Below are positions 1-11,639 of a DNA stretch of 64,000 nt, piece by piece (position 1 is the first letter of the stretch; every line of letters starts with the position of its first letter). The notes below the pieces were generated by a model. The model made no database searches and was not told the DNA's origin. It worked only from the letters and a program-made list of their open reading frames with translations. The stretch spans positions 128,431-192,430 of the forward strand of contig MNCI01028376.1 in assembly GCA_015680685.1 (NCBI GenBank). The letters are read 5' to 3'. Both the position numbers and the translations under genes were made by a program. The stretch comes from Gnetum montanum. Lineage: Eukaryota; Streptophyta; Gnetopsida; Gnetales; Gnetaceae.

Positions 1-69
1 AGGGAGTGCTTAATACCAAGTTTCAAAAAAGGAAATCAAGAGCTTCATTAAAGTGATCAAAAGATCTTT

Positions 70-709
70 ATGATCAAGGAGAGTTTCTATCTCATGAGTC
101 ATGGGAGGTCAAAGATTAAAGTTAAAGAACAATACAAGGTCATGGGACTTCTTCAAGAAGAATCAAAAGTAGTAACAGAAGGTATGAGACTCATTCTTTT
201 TCTAAATGTTTTGGAGCTTGTGGCAAGGGAAAGGAGATTCTATAGCAAGTTAAGGTTATCTCATGGGAGATAAATGAGTCTTCTAGTTGAGGTATGTACA
301 AGAATGATTGCTTTGATGCTAATTTTGATTAATGTAATGTCAAGCCATGGAGGAGAGTTTACCTTTTAAGCTAGTACCTCCAAAATGGCATGGAAAGCTT
401 GTTGATGATTCCTTTAAAGAGGAGAAAACATTGAGTTTGGGGAATTTCATTTAGAATTTGAAACCTGCAATCTTTGATGATGTTAGAAATATACATGTTA
501 AACATCCAGTTGAACCAAAGTTGGGTGGAAGAATACATGAAAATGTAAGTAAATTTAAGCTTTACCTTGAAAATGGTAGTAATATCTCTTATGTTAAAGC
601 TAGTATGAAAGATGCTAGTATTTCACTTCAACTTAATAGTACTTTGTTCAAATATAATGATGTGAATGATCATTATGTTGATTATGATAAATTTGAAAGT
701 CATATTATA
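70..709 (+). other. Unrecognised coding-like stretch, partial
   Basis: Two open stretches lie here: 70-273 (67 codons) and 458-709 (84 codons before an N). The second is rich in Asn, Ser, Asp and Tyr and contains DDVRNIHVKHPVEP and NDVNDHYVDYDKFESH. I do not recognise a family. The reading frame appears to continue in the reverse complement of 711-939, which suggests the interior of a larger coding region that has been broken by assembly. No start codon context, signal peptide or membrane segment can be argued. It could be the internal region of a retrotransposon, since the surrounding DNA is repeat-derived, but I saw no gag, protease, RT or integrase motif. Confidence 0.3.
487..709 (+). repeat. 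Inverted repeat, left arm (223 bp)
   Basis: This segment reappears as its exact reverse complement at 940-1162 in every stretch I compared, and the encoded residues are identical. The arm ends directly at the single N at 710. Its partner ends directly at the single N at 1163. The 230-bp spacer is 710-939. Perfect identity stopping at assembly Ns points to a duplicated, flipped contig end rather than a biological palindrome. Confidence 0.85.
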
Positions 710-710
710 N

Positions 711-1162
711 CAAGTACATAATCATACTTCATAAACTTGTAATTATTGTAATCAATAGACAACATTTCCAAATTCTAGAAAACTATATCACTATCAATGT
801 TTTCATTGAGATCAATAATAACATTCTCATAATGACTATCCCAATAGCCATCATTATCACACACAAAATCATGCATTATACCAATAATAGGCCTACTCTA
901 ACTAATAATGGCATCAAAACTTACATTGCTTTCAACATATATAATATGACTTTCAAATTTATCATAATCAACATAATGATCATTCACATCATTATATTTG
1001 AACAAAGTACTATTAAGTTGAAGTGAAATACTAGCATCTTTCATACTAGCTTTAACATAAGAGATATTACTACCATTTTCAAGGTAAAGCTTAAATTTAC
1101 TTACATTTTCATGTATTCTTCCACCCAACTTTGGTTCAACTGGATGTTTAACATGTATATTT
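711..1162 (-). other. 452-bp block between single Ns, probably inverted by assembly
   Basis: The block is bounded by Ns at 710 and 1163. Read on the minus strand it repeats the coding-like sequence of 487-709 (from 1162 to 940) and then carries it on for about 40 further sense codons (939 toward 800), with an interrupting stop. The simplest reading is that this contig should be reversed and overlapped onto 487-709, which would extend the unknown reading frame. Together with Ns at 16348 and 16726 it shows that single Ns stand for gaps of unknown size in this assembly. Confidence 0.6.
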
Positions 1163-1163
1163 N

Positions 1164-1811
1164 AGTTATAGCTTGGACTTGTATACTATTGTAAGTCACA
1201 GTCACCTATAATTTGAAATTATTCTTATTTTTTTAGTCAAGCATCAAGTTATGAATCATTGTGAGTTATTCCAAATGAAGTTTTTTTATAACAAAGATGA
1301 TGCTTCTTTATAACAAATGATGTAATTATCATTATAAGACCCATAAGGGCAAGTTGTAATAAGACTGAAAAGGGAATATTATAATAATAGGCATGTCTCT
1401 TGAGATGAACTTTGAAGATTTAACCTAAATTATTTATACTTCGGAATTAGAGGTAATGCCAACAAGGTATTGCAAAGTTAACAATGAAGAGTAATGGATG
1501 TTGGATGAAGTAAAATAAAAAGATGACTAACCATCACTTTTGGCTACGTATATGCATAACCATGATGAAAATGTTGGATTGCCTCTAAAAAATAGATGCT
1601 GAAGGAATAGAAACCCAAGGAATCCTCAAAGTAGGACCTACATATACTATTGGCACATTAATAAAGTATTTTTAAGTTCCTTCATTTTTCCTATTGCATT
1701 CTTTATCATAATATTGAATGTTACATATATTTAACATTTGATGTGACATTCAAGAATGACATGTCATAATTAGTATCAAAGAGAAGATCTAGTCAAGAGC
1801 TAATGAGAATG
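1164..1811. other. Gene-free stretch; possible end of an LTR
   Basis: No ORF of note. AT-rich. The last 50 bases hold a possible primer-binding site (see separate entry) and end with the target-site copy AAGGG of element A. The flank resumes at 15,170, so 1,164-1,811 and 15,170 onward were contiguous before element A inserted. Confidence 0.4.
1771..1782 (+). promoter_or_regulatory. Possible initiator-Met-type primer binding site of a disrupted LTR element
   Basis: TAGTATCAAAGA resembles the common plant retrotransposon PBS TGGTATCAGAGC (complement of the 3' end of initiator tRNA-Met) with two G-to-A changes and one C-to-A change. If real, DNA to its left is an LTR end and the start of the internal region continues at 15,170 past element A. 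No second LTR was found, so this is weak. Confidence 0.3.
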
Positions 1812-1816
1812 AAGGG
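1812..1816 (+). repeat. Target site duplication of element A (left copy, AAGGG)
   Basis: AAGGG lies immediately before the TGATGAGC start of the left LTR and is repeated at 15165-15169 immediately after the right LTR. Five bp is the usual Ty3/gypsy target duplication length. This fixes both ends of element A. Confidence 0.9.
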
Positions 1817-2749
1817 TGATGAGCGGTTGTAGTACCCATACACCCAACCATACAAATCACGAAGCACTCACATGTGATCTAGTCAAATTCCATGGACTCT
1901 CTAGTTTTTGGTACACTAGTCCTCTAGTAAGTGAACCTTGCCCTAATGATCATTCATTATCTTCAATTACATTTGTGATGCATAATGGTATGGTTAAGTG
2001 TAATCAAGACATGATTTTTATTGTTTTGTGTTTTATGTTCTTTGGTGCTTAAAGAGAGAGATGAAGTAAATTGAGAACTAATTTAATTTAACTAATTAAC
2101 TAATATCTAACAAGTCCTAATAGAAGAATTTGGTCCCACTTTCCATACACATCCTAAACCCACATATCCACTGCTGGGTTACCAAGCGCTATGCTACTAG
2201 GTGCACCAAGCAATAACATTGTTGGGATTACCAAGCAAATACATGCTTACATTGAAAGTGGTTGTACTTATGTATTTAATCTATTTAGCTTATCTTAATC
2301 ACTTAATTAGCCTAATTACTAAGAAACATTCAATAAATAACTAAAAAAATTAACTGCATGAGTAAAACATTTAAACCATCCAAAATGCTACTAGGTTTAT
2401 CAAGATTCTTGTCTTTATTGCCACACATGCTATTGAGCTAAGGTACAATAGTGCTTGAATAAACATTACTATACTCAATGACTCTTTCTATGGGTACTTA
2501 GGAAAATATTCTAACTTTGAAATATAAAAACTATAAGAGTTTAGCTACTACTATGACATGAATTCCCATAAACACGGCTATGACCTCGTATTTATAGCTT
2601 TTGCTACAAGAGTGCATTGAGGAGGCCTCATAGATGTAGTAAACACCATGTCCACATGGCCCATCAATGGGGCAACACCACATAAATGGGGCCCCATCGA
2701 CGAGGTCGTGTTAATGGGGACTATCAACATGACACTTTGGCACTCATCA
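1817..2749 (-). repeat. 3' LTR of element A (933 bp)
   Basis: On the plus strand it starts TGATGAGCGG and ends CACTCATCA. It is homologous along its length to 14208-15164 and to the LTRs of F, G and C. On the minus strand the U3 part starts at 2749 and holds several GTCGATGGGGCC-like words (about 2,640-2,740) and a TATA-like CTATAAATAC (plus strand GTATTTATAG, about 2589-2598). Confidence 0.9.
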
Positions 2750-2761
2750 TACCCCCATGAC
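2750..2761 (-). other. Polypurine tract of element A
   Basis: Minus strand GTCATGGGGGTA directly abuts the TGATGAG start of the 3' LTR. The same tract flanks the LTRs at 18924, 25440 (plus strand) and 49736, so it is the conserved plus-strand priming site of this lineage. It is a short, imperfect PPT. Confidence 0.8.
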
Positions 2762-2989
2762 TATATAAAAACTCATCTTCAAGTTCCTTTACAAAATTGG
2801 GAAGGTATGAGATTATTGACTAACTCTTAACAAAACAACTAACTTGACAAAATTGAGTTCCTGAGTGTAAAAATCAACACATTACAAAAAATTGTGGTGT
2901 TCATGACTCAAAATTGAACACCATGACATGACTACATAAATATTGAATAGCACATACTCTAGTGGTCATGAAGGTAGTGGAGAAGATCA

Positions 2990-5834
2990 TATAGTCCCAA
3001 GTAATGATGGCTCCTAAGGTTCTAAACGACCTTCATTGACTTCAAGCACATGCGATAGCTAAGGCAGTTATGGCTATCCTACTATGGTTTCCTTCGGTGG
3101 AAGGCGAAAGGCATCAAGTAATGCCTTCATCTTCTCCTTCTTACTCTAGAGATCATTTACAATTCACACGACATCATCAATGTGGGCTAGAATGCGAACA
3201 TCCCACGGACATGGCATTATTGGAATCCTTTTCTTCACATTAACAAACCAGTTAACAAACTATTTGTGTTTGATATTGAATTCCCTAACTGTGTTTTACA
3301 ACTCTTGGTAGTTTTTCATCCTCTTAGCCAAGTTCTCGGTAGTTGATCATTGATTAGTGAATCATGCCTTGAGAACTTCGAGTTCAACATTTATCACTAC
3401 AAGATTTTTGTTAGTGTCTTTTTGATGCTTGAACTCTACCTCATATAATAATTATGAGTTGGCCACCTATTTCTTGAGTTCTAACCACAGTCATCTAATA
3501 GTCAACATGGCTAGATTTGCGTAACAGAGCTTGGGAAGCTTCATGTGTTTTTCCATTTCATCAATTTGTAGCTTCTTCATGCAGATTTTCATCTTGTTGT
3601 AGGCATCTATTCTATCAATGATGGATTGCCATAATTCTTTCCCTTACTGGATTTGTTGGAGGGTTTCATTCACTTTTTCCTTCACCAACTAGATGTGTTT
3701 TTCATTTACTTCCTTTTTTAAATTAACTTTTTCTCTATAATGGTTTTTGACTCTCTTAAATTTGAGAGCCTCTAATTTCTAGGTAGCTACCTCAATCGTA
3801 GTTTTCTAGTGAAGGGCACAGATCTCCTCCATGGAGAGGTTTCTTTTTTCAATTGCCAATCTCTTTAATTCTATGTTTTCTCTAGCTAGTTGCTCCTGCT
3901 ATTGATGGATGAAGTCAGTTAATTGTTGATTATGCTCATCAACATTCCGCATGCAATGGTTCTCTACGGTCAACTGTACATTCTTTTTGTGGGTCTAATC
4001 CAAGGCCTTCTAAATTTTGTACTATGTGGCCTTTACCAAGGATTGATAGAACACTACCATCTCCATTGCACCCTCAACCCCTTTTAATCTATTGTGAAGC
4101 TATTCCATAGCTTCATCTCTTATTAATTCCAAGTTGAGAAATGTAGGGTCAACAATCTAGGCTCTTAATTTAGCAACTTTAGCAGCTAAGCATTCATTCA
4201 ATTCTTTGGCTATTTCAAGTTGCTTCTCCAAGATATTGTTCTTGCCCCTTGCCTCGAGCAGCTCTGACTAGGTTGTAGTAATATTTTTTGCAAGGTCAAA
4301 GACTTTTGAAAGAGGTTTCTTAGTTCCCACTAGTCAATCCAACGATTCTTCATGCTATGCTACATTTATTCTATCGCTTCTGGTTCCTATGAACATCTGC
4401 ACATCCTTGAGTGCAGTGATGTCCAACACAGATGTCATAGGTGTGTTTAGTATTTTGACAATACAATCAACAACCAATTCTACTATTGTCTCCTATCCTT
4501 AGTGTTACATCATCAATACTGTCACCCCTCACCCTTCTCCAAGTGCATCAAGAAAGTCATAGCATTCCAGAAGATTTGTAGGAGTGACTATTATTCTACA
4601 AGAGATACTGTGACCTCTCTGGTGCTCAGATTTAACCTTGTGGACAATTGCATTCTTTGGGCTGAGAAAACATATCCACCTCCACCCATCAACCTGATTG
4701 CTTGAGCCACCTAATTTAGGTTACTTATTGTTAGTTTGTATACGAATGGGTTCCCACCACTCATGCCTGCTTGTTGCTCTTATTCACTCAAAAGCCATTC
4801 TTAGTATTCATACAACCGTTGGGCAGTTGCAATGATGTCTAGAATAGTTATTTGAGTGGTAGGTGGAGGTGGTAGTTATTGCTCCTCTTCTTGGATAGTC
4901 ATTGTAGGAATCTTTTCTTTTAACATTTTTTCCTAGTTGGTGGTCGGAACAATCCTGATAATACCATTGGTATAATAGACTATCCCTTCCCTTCAATAGA
5001 GTTTCCTAATGAGGCATGGAAAGAGGAGTGCCTTCCTTCCACATTCATTTTCTTCAAACTACTTCTCCATGTTTAAATAGATCAGCTATAGAAGATTGAT
5101 AGGAAATCTCCCATTCAAAGCAATGCATTCTTAGGCAAAGAAGGTAGTGATTTTTCTTAGCCTCATCTTGGGATTGAGGTAGAAGGTTGTAATCTTATGG
5201 TGAATCCTCTCTGCCAATGTAAGCATGCCAAAATTCTTGCGGTCGACACCATAGCACCATTGCATCCATTATTTCTTGATATTGGGATCTACCTGCATTA
5301 GGATCTTAGTAAGACTTGCATGTATTTTTGGTAACCCAAGCATTGCAGCAATGGCTTATGCTGAGTAGGACACTAAGATGTCCTTGATTTTTACTATTAA
5401 TTTGGCTTACTTGTTATTCTAAAATAGGAATGTTTATCCCATGTACCACTTCATGATCAAAGTGATGATTTTCCACATGGGAGAGGCCTTTAACTGGTCT
5501 TGCACTTCTTTTGGTGCTTGTTCCAGGAAAGGGCCAAAGTTTAATAACTAGAGCACCATTTTCTGGACTTTCCATGATTTGATCTAATTCAAGAAAGCTT
5601 CTATCAAGGTCACCTTGAGATGGGCTTGTTGTGTTCATGCATTGTCTTGATGGAAGTGTTCTATTGTTGCTACTGGTTATAAAATTTATCTAATAGATTC
5701 CACTTTGGCCTCTTCCCTACGAGGACTTGTGGCATGGGTTATGAGTAGTTCTTCTTGGGCCTTCTAATTCTAGGCCATTTCTCCCTTGGTTGAGATGGTC
5801 TTTCTTCCTGTGTATGCTTTCCTTTTGGTGCCAT
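2990..5834 (-). pseudogene. ORF3 of element A: Athila-type plant transposon protein-like N part plus long coiled coil
   Basis: The ATG at 5834 opens a decayed frame (MAPKGK...) that runs to about 2,990 with many stops and frameshifts. The first part aligns with the better preserved copy in element C (36,776-37,737), which resembles the putative plant transposon protein domain described in Athila elements; that family call is inference. From about 4,330 to 3,300 the reading is dominated by Leu/Glu/Lys heptads (for example LARENIELKRLAIEKRNL), a clear coiled-coil signature. I see no signal peptide or membrane segment, so an envelope role is not supported. The ATG is preceded by TGTGACTATAG, a splice-acceptor-like sequence conserved in element C. 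Function unknown. Confidence 0.55.
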
Positions 5835-5839
5835 CTATA

Positions 5840-7990
5840 GTCACAACACATCCATGGATTAGTAGATATAATGTGTAACTTTAAAGTTTTGAATACCTTC
5901 TCTTATTAGTTAGTTACACTTTGGATAAGGTTGGACCATGGCAGATTCATTATTTTATTAATTACTTATTAATTATTTATTGTAGATGTCACTAAAGCTT
6001 GTTGGAAAGGTTTAACTCTTGTAATTTGGTGTTTAATAATTGATTTCTTAGTTAAACCTTTATGGGAGTTAAAAAAATGGTGAAAAATTTTCTATTAAAA
6101 ATGGTACATTTTTGGCCTCTATGATGAAGAGCTTACCTCTAGTAGCTATAGGGTTAAAGAACTGAGTGATTTGGATAAATGGTTTGTAAGTTATGGGCTC
6201 TAGAAGGTTTTAGGCTTTGAAAATTTGAGAAACTCCCTTGGCATTTGTGAGAAAATGTAAAAATTCCCAAGTGGGGTAACGGATATATATAGAATTTTTT
6301 CCTTATGCTGACAAGACCTTGTATATGAGCTTTGTATATGAGTATGCTTTGTCGACAGGGCCCTGTATATAGGGCCCATAGGCAAAATTGTAAAACTTGA
6401 ATATCTTAAAAACTATAAAGAATTTTTCAATGAATTTGGGGTCAATGGAATCCCAAAAAATCTAAGAATATGATGAAATCATTAAAAAGGATCTTTGAAA
6501 GGTCCAAAATTGAAAAATTTGATGGAGAATGCATTTATTAAACAAATATGTAAATGAGTACATGGTTTGATATAGAAGATGGATGTACAAAATATTCTAA
6601 TTGCAAGAATGCCTAAGGGAAAGGTGCTTAACAAACCCAACCAAGGGATATGCAAGTGGATCCTCTCCATAAGAGGCACATGCCTTGTTTGCCCTTGCAT
6701 AATCTCAACCTAAGGAGTTTGTGGACCCCATAGGTGATTAACGATTGATGGAAGTTAAGGACCAAAACTTGGAAGATTCTACCTATGAATTCAAATACAT
6801 TAGACCAAGACATGGAATCAAGAACATGGACACTAGTAGTGAGGTGAGTTATAGTCAACATAGATGAGTAATGGAGAAGGTGGAATGGAATTCCAAATTG
6901 AGATCATAAGAAGTTCCATGTGGAGTTTATGTTTAAAATGACCTACGAAGATTCATCCTTAGTCCAGACCAACACCAACCTCTTTTAGTGACTTTGCATC
7001 ATTACTCCAAGGCTAATCCACCTCCTTGAGCCACAAGAGTATTCCCACAAAACAACCACTGTTCCATAAAGAGAAGAAAAGAGAAGCTAAAAGTGAGAGA
7101 GGGCCTTAGTTAGAGGGGACCTTTAGGCATTGGTAACATGTCTTTTTAGTCTCATAACCAATGCTTGTAGCCCATTTATTTGTCTAAAGGATGTGCTTAT
7201 AATTTCCATCATGTTATTTTTTTTCTTCTTTTTTTAATTTTTATTTGTTGTTTATTTTTTTTCTTCTTTTTGGATGGGAACCATACCATGCAAAGAATTT
7301 ATTTGACTTCTTATTATTGGTTGAAATGAAATGGTAAGGAGCCTATAAAAACACTCAAGCACCCAAGTAAGTAGAAGAGTACAAAGAGTATTAAGTCTTC
7401 TTGAAGTCATATATTGTACAAACCTTTGAATCCTTCCCAATTCTGGAAACTACCAAGGTCATAAATTTATTAAAAATTGATTTAATGAAAGGGACATCAA
7501 ACTTCCAAAACAAGAAAAACCATGGAGTTTGTGAATGGGTGGATGTTGTGGACTCATTACCTACTCCATGAAAAAGAAACCATGACTGAACCATTGGTAC
7601 AAAAATTCAAAAATAGAAACTAGACATTAGCAAACAAAACATAAAGCATAAACCACCATTAGTAGTAGCTACAATGCCACTATGTCCTGTTGGTACAAAG
7701 CACGTTTATTAGCAAAAATTTGAAAATCACACTTAAAAAAAGTAAAATATATAAGAAAGTGTAAAATATTTAAGAAAGATTCAAACATACTAACAATGGT
7801 GTAAAACAAAAAATGGTATAAAAATAGGAAAATTTTGAAAATAAAAAAAGGTGTAAAATAGATAATTTGCAAAATCAAAATTTGAAAAAAAAAAGAAAAA
7901 ATAAGGAGCCATATGGATGATTAGCATGGATTTCCATCTACCCCACTACTAAGTTGAAAGAAGGAGATTTGAAAAATTAAGCATGGTTGT
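5840..7990 (-). other. Internal spacer of element A between pol and ORF3
   Basis: About 2.1 kb with no recognised domain. The part at 6,960-7,200 is clearly homologous to 50,800-51,010 of element B (shared GGGCCTTAGTTAGAGG and flanking bases), so it belongs to the element. A-rich and T-rich runs lie at 7,210-7,270 and 7,730-7,905. ORFs of 60-77 codons here are not shared between A and B and are treated as chance. Confidence 0.55.
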
Positions 7991-7999
7991 TCATCCATT

Positions 8000-10900
8000 G
8001 AGGTATTTGTCTCACTGGCTTACTTGGGCTCATGGAAAAGCTTTACTTGTTGGATGTTGATCAACTGCTTTTTATGTGGGCTCTCAACTTTGTATATGGT
8101 CATGGTCCCAGAAGGAAAGGTTTTATCAATTGTATAAGGACCCTCCCACAACATTTGGAATTTAGTTTTCTGTGGTACATGTGTGGGATTTCAATAGAAA
8201 ACCTTATCTCTCAACTGAAATTTTACTTTTCATATTCATAGATTATGTCATTATTTGTTGTTTGCATTATGCACTTCATTCAAAGATAAGGCTACTAATC
8301 GATTTTCATCTAGCATGTTGAGGTTGATCAATCTTTCTTTTTGTGCCAAACTAAGGTCAATGTCCAAGTCACAAGCTGTTGAGAGTGTATGGAACTCGAA
8401 TTGGATTGAAGGTGTCAAAAATTTTTCATACATCAACTTGTAGGGAGAGTAGCCAATAGGGAGTTTCCATGTTGAGCGATAGGCCCAAAGGACATCGTTG
8501 AGTTTTGTGCTACAATATCTTCTATATTTGTTGATAGTTCATGTTAGAACATTTGTAATCTCCCTGTTAGTCACCTCTACTTGACCGTTAGCTTGGGGGT
8601 GATAGGGTTTTATTAATTTATGTTCAACCCCCAAGAATTACATGAGTTTTTTAAAAGTGGCACTTTTAAGATGAGTTCCATTGTTAGAAATCAATGCATG
8701 TGGCACCCCAGACCTATTTACAACATTTTTTATACAAATCTAGTAGCGGTGGATGATGTACAATTGTTGACAACTACTACTTCTAAGCATTTGGTGTAGT
8801 AGTTGACTGCTACGATGATGTATGCCTTTCCATTGGACATGGATGTGATGGAACCCATAGTCTATAACCCTTATGTCAAAGGGCTCTAGTGGTTTAATTC
8901 ACTATTGAGAATCCTCCATTCACTTTGTCATCCCACCATCTCATTGACAGTGCTCACAAGATCGTACAAATTAGTGGGCATCCCTAAAGATTGTAGGCCA
9001 ATAGTATCCTACCATTAGGATTTATATGGCTATGTGTCTTCCTGCATAATGGCCTCCTTAAGGACCTTTGTAAGCATTTTGGAGAAAGTGCAATTGATTC
9101 ACATCAGGGACAATACCAACAAACTAGGCCATTAGTGCACATCTTGTAAAGGTATCCATTAATTTCCATGAAGTACTTTGCCCGATGAAGAAACTATTAT
9201 TTCTTCCTAAAGTCTAGGTCTTGTGGCATCTCCTAAGTGAGAAGGTAAGTGAGGATGCCAACATATCATTTTGGTTTAGGGGATACTTGGTCATTTATTA
9301 CTCTTATAAAGAGGAGTTTGTCTAGAAATTGATCAAAGAGTAGACTCTCCTCTTTATTATCCCATCTTAATTAAGAGAGGTGGTCAGTGATCACATTATC
9401 AGTTCTTTTTCAATCTACCATTATGAGATCAAATTCTTGCAAGATCACAAGCCATCATATGATATGGGAGCTTACCATTGGTTTATTCATTAGAAAGCAG
9501 ATGGCACTATGATTTGTGTGCACAAACACTTTATAGCCAAGCACATAGTGCCTAAACTTTTTAAGAGCATACACCACTATCATCCGTTTTTTCTCATATG
9601 TGGTGTAATTCAATTATGCATCCACAATGCTTTGGCTTGTGTAGTACATTTAATATGGATGTTTTTTGTCATCCAGCTGCATAAGCATGGCTCCCAAGGC
9701 ATAATTAGATGCATCAGTCATTATATGAAATGGTCTAGACCTATCTGATGCTCATAGAATTGGAGTTTCCATAAGTTTTTCTTTCAATAGTTGGAATTCA
9801 TGTTCATACTCCTTGGTCCAAATGAATGAAGCATGTTTCTTTGTAAGCTCAACCAATGGCTTTGTAATCTTAGAGAAATTCTCTATGAATCGTCAATTGT
9901 AGCCAGTGTAATCAAGGAATGATCGAACATCTTTTACTATCTCTAGTTGATGTGTGATTCCTTAGATGATTCTTATCTTTTCCAGGTCTACCTCAATCCC
10001 ACTTGAGTAATTCTATGCCCTAGTACTATGCCTTTCTAGACCATTAAATGGATTTTCTACCAATTGATCCTAAGGTTCGTTCCAACATGTCCTTTTAGTA
10101 TTTGCTCAAGGCAATCTAGTGCTTGCTCAAATGTTGCCCCATAGGTAGAGAATTTATCCATAAAGACTTCTAGACTTCTACTAATCTACTATTGACAAAT
10201 ACTAAGCACTAGGTGTTGAAATGTTGTAGGGGCATTGCACAGACCAAATGGCATCTTACAATATGCAAAAATCCCCTAGGGACTCGTGAACATTATTTTG
10301 GCCTAATCCTCTAGTGCAATTTGGATTTGGTTATAGCCATTATAACCATCCAAGTAGCTATAATAGTAATGCCTAGAGATAGTATCCAAGAGTTGGTCCA
10401 AAAATGACAATGGAAAATGATTTTTAAATGTTGGCATATTCAACAAGCTAAAGTCAATGCAGCCCACCACTTGCCACCTTTCTTTGGCACAATTATGAGT
10501 GGGCTAACACACTCACTATCTACGATGGGATAGATGAACCCTACCTTGAGGATTTATTTAATTTCCTCTTTGATAATCTACTTTAATTTGGGATTCATCC
10601 ACCTCTGTGGCTACCTTCTTGGCTTCATGGTTGCATTAGTATAGATACAATGTTGGCATATCCTTGGATCAATTCTTGTTTGTTCAAGATATGACCAAGC
10701 AAAGGCTATTGGCCATTTATTAACTACTTGCAATAGCTTGTCTTTTTTTGTTTGGGGAGCAAGTTTTGCATTGATTATGAATGACTTGACACTATTTAAA
10801 AATGCATACACCATGCCAACTAGCAAATTTTTTAACTCTAGGAGCTCCTACTTGAAATGATCAAGGATTACAAACTCTTTCCAATAGGTATCATCATCTT

Positions 10901-11610
10901 CATCATAAAAGAGTTGGTGATGAACTTTCTTAAGTTCATTCATGCCTTTGACATCAGCACATGTCAAGCTCTTAGTAGGTTCCATGCATAATGTGTTGCT
11001 GTCAAAGTCAGCTGTTAGCCATTGGATGCCCTCCTATTTTGTGGCTGCTACATACAAGAAATTTTGGATATTAGTTTCATGCACACACTAATTGCATACT
11101 TTGATGAATGTTCTTTTAAGGGACCATATTTTCTACATGCAATTGCACCCATTATTGTTATACATGATGCATGAAATATGCTTCTTCTTTAGTCATCCAA
11201 ATTCATTCTCCCTGGAGATTTCCAAGGAGAGGTCCCTTATGCCCATTTGTACATCAACCGTGCTTAATCATGCATGTTCCATAATGATTGAGCAGTCGCC
11301 TTTGCAATTTTCTATCTTGATCGTCAAAAAATTGGTAGGATAGGACCACCCAAAAGCTGTAGTTACAATGTTCTCTACTAATCCCAAAGGGATAGTAATT
11401 GACTGATCTACCAATTCCAAACGAATGTTGCTCTTTTTGAGAGGTGGTAGGTTCTAGGCCTTGTACATGTCATGGGAGATGAGATTAATACCAAAACCAG
11501 TATCAAGAAGAGCCTTTCATGTCTTATGTCTAGTGCTCTACAAGTAAATAAGAGGACTTCCCAAGTTAGATCATTTCGTGGGAAGATTGCCAGCCTTGAT
11601 CTAATCAAAG
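8000..11610 (-). pseudogene. pol of element A (protease, RT, RNase H, integrase), degenerate
   Basis: Collinear with pol of element B (51,620-55,430) but more decayed. Protease linker and start lie near 11,610-11,450. The pre-RT segment is at 10,826-10,611 and includes KLAPQTKKDKLLQVVNKW. RT lies about 10,500-9,950, RNase H about 9,760-9,400, the integrase core about 8,950-8,560 and the integrase C-terminal part about 8,500-8,030. The integrase shows [17 protein letters not shown] and, further on, KLPIGYSPYKLMYEKF, matching Athila/Tat integrases. The motif around the second catalytic Asp reads ISNNG rather than ISDNG. Numerous stops rule out an intact polyprotein. Confidence 0.8.
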
Positions 11611-11639
11611 ATAGGATGAGTTAACATCATAGTGCAAAT

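Noticed and set aside
458-1128. Two separate paralogous genes in opposite orientation
   Set aside because: The sequences are identical and stop at Ns, which fits a duplicated contig end better than two genes.
2990-5834. Envelope gene of an endogenous retrovirus
   Set aside because: The position fits an env-like ORF, but no signal peptide, transmembrane helix or furin-like site is visible and the C-terminal half is a coiled coil.
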